Assembly: GCA_030247855.1 (NCBI GenBank)
Contig: JAPDRN010000178.1
Span: 1-61,038 of the forward strand
DNA from: Knufia peltigerae
Lineage: Eukaryota; Ascomycota; Eurotiomycetes; Chaetothyriales; Trichomeriaceae
DNA: 61,038 nucleotides
Reading direction: 5' to 3'
Shown: positions 59,901 to 61,038 of the stretch, one piece after another
How positions within the stretch are numbered: the first letter of the stretch is position 1
Layout: each line of letters opens with the position of its first letter
Notes under the pieces: model-generated
What the model was told of the DNA's origin: nothing
Database searches by the model: none
Seen by the model: only the letters and a program-made list of their open reading frames with translations
Program-made: the position numbers and the translations under genes

Positions 59901-60575
59901 AATATAGATAAAGAAGAATAATCTATAATTTATTCGGAATAAGGATATAACGAAGGGTTAATAGGTAGTGAAATAAAATACTAATGAATGGAGATTTCGG
60001 CGAAGGTTAGATTAATAGTGAGAATATTTAAGAGAGTTTTTAAATACAATTAATATATTAAGACTTAATAGTAGTGAAACTAAGTTAGAGAGAATTAAAA
60101 AGGGTTGTGTCTAGAGAGATAGTGGTGAAAAAGGATTAATATGTTAAGAGAGAGGTTATTAGCGACTGAGAGAGACGGATAGAAGATTATGGTTAGGGAG
60201 CGAGGTTAGCGGGGTTTTAAATAGGGTAGAGAGTATAAGGAATTAGGTATAATATTATAATAGTTTGGGATTGTTATTAAGAAGGTTTAGATGGGTTAAG
60301 ATAGCGGTAGGTAATTTAGGGTGAGAGGTAAGAGAATTAGGGGCGGGTTAGGAGTATATAAATTAATATCTTGCCGTTATAGAGGGGGATTAATAAGAAG
60401 CGTAGTTATTAAAGCGATAGGAGGGAGAGTAAAGTGGAAGTATAGTGATAGGGTCGGGTTCTGAGAGAGATGTGGTTGGGGGCGGAGCGGGTGAAAGTAG
60501 GAAGATAGTGGGTGTGGAGTGATTAAGGAGTGAGAGAGCGAGGGGGGGGGGGGGCGGAAGAGGCCCGCGGGGGAG
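59901..60575. other. C-poor, G-rich subtelomeric segment
   Basis: No gene. The plus strand is nearly free of C while G stays abundant (hand count for 60121-60300: 59 G, 5 C). A run of 13 G lies near 60543. It forms the transition from the mutated block to the unmutated telomere-adjacent DNA. Confidence 0.6.
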
Positions 60576-60735
60576 ATTGAAAAGGAGCTAACGGTAGGAC
60601 TGCCGGAGGTAGGTTTTGAGTGGAGGTATCCCTAGGTTAATAGTGTTAGGAATACGGTAGAGAGAAGGAGGAGGGGAACTGGGTAGGGCCCGTGGGACAA
60701 TTGAAAAGGAGCTGACGGCAGGACTGCCGGAGGCA
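60576..60735 (+). repeat. two copies of a 35-bp subtelomeric unit
   Basis: Copy 1 begins TTGAAAAGGAGCTAACGGTA (60577) and copy 2 TTGAAAAGGAGCTGACGGCA (60701); both continue GGACTGCCGGAGG. They differ at three sites, each explained by CpA or TpG changing to TpA in copy 1. Flanks are also related (GGCCCGCGGG and GGGCCCGTGGG). Confidence 0.75.
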
Positions 60736-60770
60736 AGGGGGTGACAGGGGTTTTTTAAGATGCCGAGGGA

Positions 60771-60788
60771 CAGGGTTAGGGTTCGGAG
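60771..60788 (+). repeat. interstitial telomere-like motif
   Basis: CAGGGTTAGGGTTCGGAG contains one full and one partial telomeric unit about 180 bases internal to the telomere. It could be a short internal telomere tract or a degenerate proximal repeat. Confidence 0.6.
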
Positions 60789-60840
60789 TTGATGGGGCTT
60801 GGGAGGAGCGGAGGGCCCGGTGAAGTATCGCGACGCCGTC

Positions 60841-60931
60841 AGAGAGAGAGAGAGAGGCGCGGAGAGCGCCGGGCTGTGCCGGAGGAGAAGAAGGGGGATG
60901 GTCGTCGGCGCCGAAGAAGAAGAAGAAGAGA
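60841..60931. repeat. GA and GAA microsatellites
   Basis: A GA dinucleotide run at about 60841-60856 and GAA triplets at about 60914-60930, within the GC-rich telomere-adjacent segment. Confidence 0.6.
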
Positions 60932-60962
60932 GATCGTCGACGGCGCAGACGGGCGCCCCGAT

Positions 60963-61038
60963 GGGTTAGGGTTAGGGTTAGGGTTAGGGTTAGGGTTAGG
61001 GTTAGGGTTAGGGTTAGGGTTAGGGTTAGGGTTAGGGT
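60963..61038 (+). repeat. telomere, (TTAGGG)12
   Basis: Twelve uninterrupted TTAGGG units from 60966 to 61037, preceded by GGG and followed by the first T of the next unit at the window end. The G-strand runs 5' to 3' off the end, as required for a right chromosome terminus. Confidence 0.98.

Larger units (their letters stand above)
35820..60500. repeat. AT-rich RIP-mutated subtelomeric block
   Basis: About 24.7 kb in which CAA/CAG/TGG-type words are rare, TAA, TAG and TTA dominate and every frame is full of stops. This is what repeat-induced point mutation (C to T at CpA on either strand) leaves from repeated DNA. The switch from normal exon composition happens within about 10-20 bases after 35819. 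Between 36.0 and 43.7 kb I recognise no specific element, only coding-like shreds. From 43.7 to 52.9 kb repeated inverted motifs and tandem arrays point to several DNA transposons. From 55.15 kb the relic of a telomere-linked helicase begins. No intact gene is present; the few frames above 60 codons are chance openings. Confidence 0.85.

Noticed and set aside
60543..60556. Run of 13 G as a regulatory quadruplex site
   Set aside because: A homopolymer near an assembly end may be length error; no supporting pattern of spaced G-runs.

Overview
This is the right end of a chromosome from a filamentous ascomycete (Pezizomycotina). Three things show this. The window ends in 12 perfect TTAGGG units running off the end. 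The genes carry many short introns with fungal splice signals, and they encode typical fungal families (Zn2Cys6 regulators, GPR1/FUN34/YaaH permease, Dal5-type MFS permeases, JLP1/TauD dioxygenase). A block of about 24 kb next to the telomere has been converted to AT-rich, stop-filled sequence in the manner of repeat-induced point mutation (RIP). I cannot name the species. Layout: (1) 0.1-5 kb holds two intact minus-strand genes, a CTF1-like Zn2Cys6 regulator and an acetate-permease-family protein. (2) 5-12.4 kb is a gene graveyard: a broken sugar transporter, a broken questin-oxidase-like (DUF4243) gene and a nearly intact but interrupted protein kinase, all on the minus strand, followed by about 1.5 kb of unassignable coding-like relics. 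(3) 12.5-35.8 kb is a compact cluster of intact genes: FAD monooxygenase(-), MFS(+), Zn2Cys6 regulator(-), flavin monooxygenase(+), TauD-type dioxygenase(-), MFS(+), MFS(-), a small hypothetical gene(-), an IPNS-type 2-oxoglutarate/Fe(II) oxygenase(-), MFS(+). Four enzyme or regulator genes each stand head to head with a permease or enzyme gene and share a 0.5-0.85 kb promoter region. Four oxidative enzymes, four anion/vitamin-type permeases and one local regulator look like a catabolic or nutrient-scavenging cluster; the TauD plus Dal5/Seo1-type permease pair suggests organosulfur compounds as a possible substrate class (inference). (4) 35.8-60.5 kb is the AT-rich RIP block. It starts within a few bases of the stop codon of the last MFS gene. 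It contains decayed mobile elements, including candidate 1.7-2.0 kb elements bounded by a repeated inverted motif and two 12-bp tandem arrays, and, from about 55.15 to 59.9 kb, the relic of a telomere-linked RecQ-type helicase pointing at the telomere. (5) 60.5-61.04 kb is a G-rich, barely mutated subtelomeric segment with a duplicated 35-bp unit, an interstitial telomere-like motif and the telomere. Exon boundaries were read by hand from frame, splice signals and family resemblance; no database search was possible.
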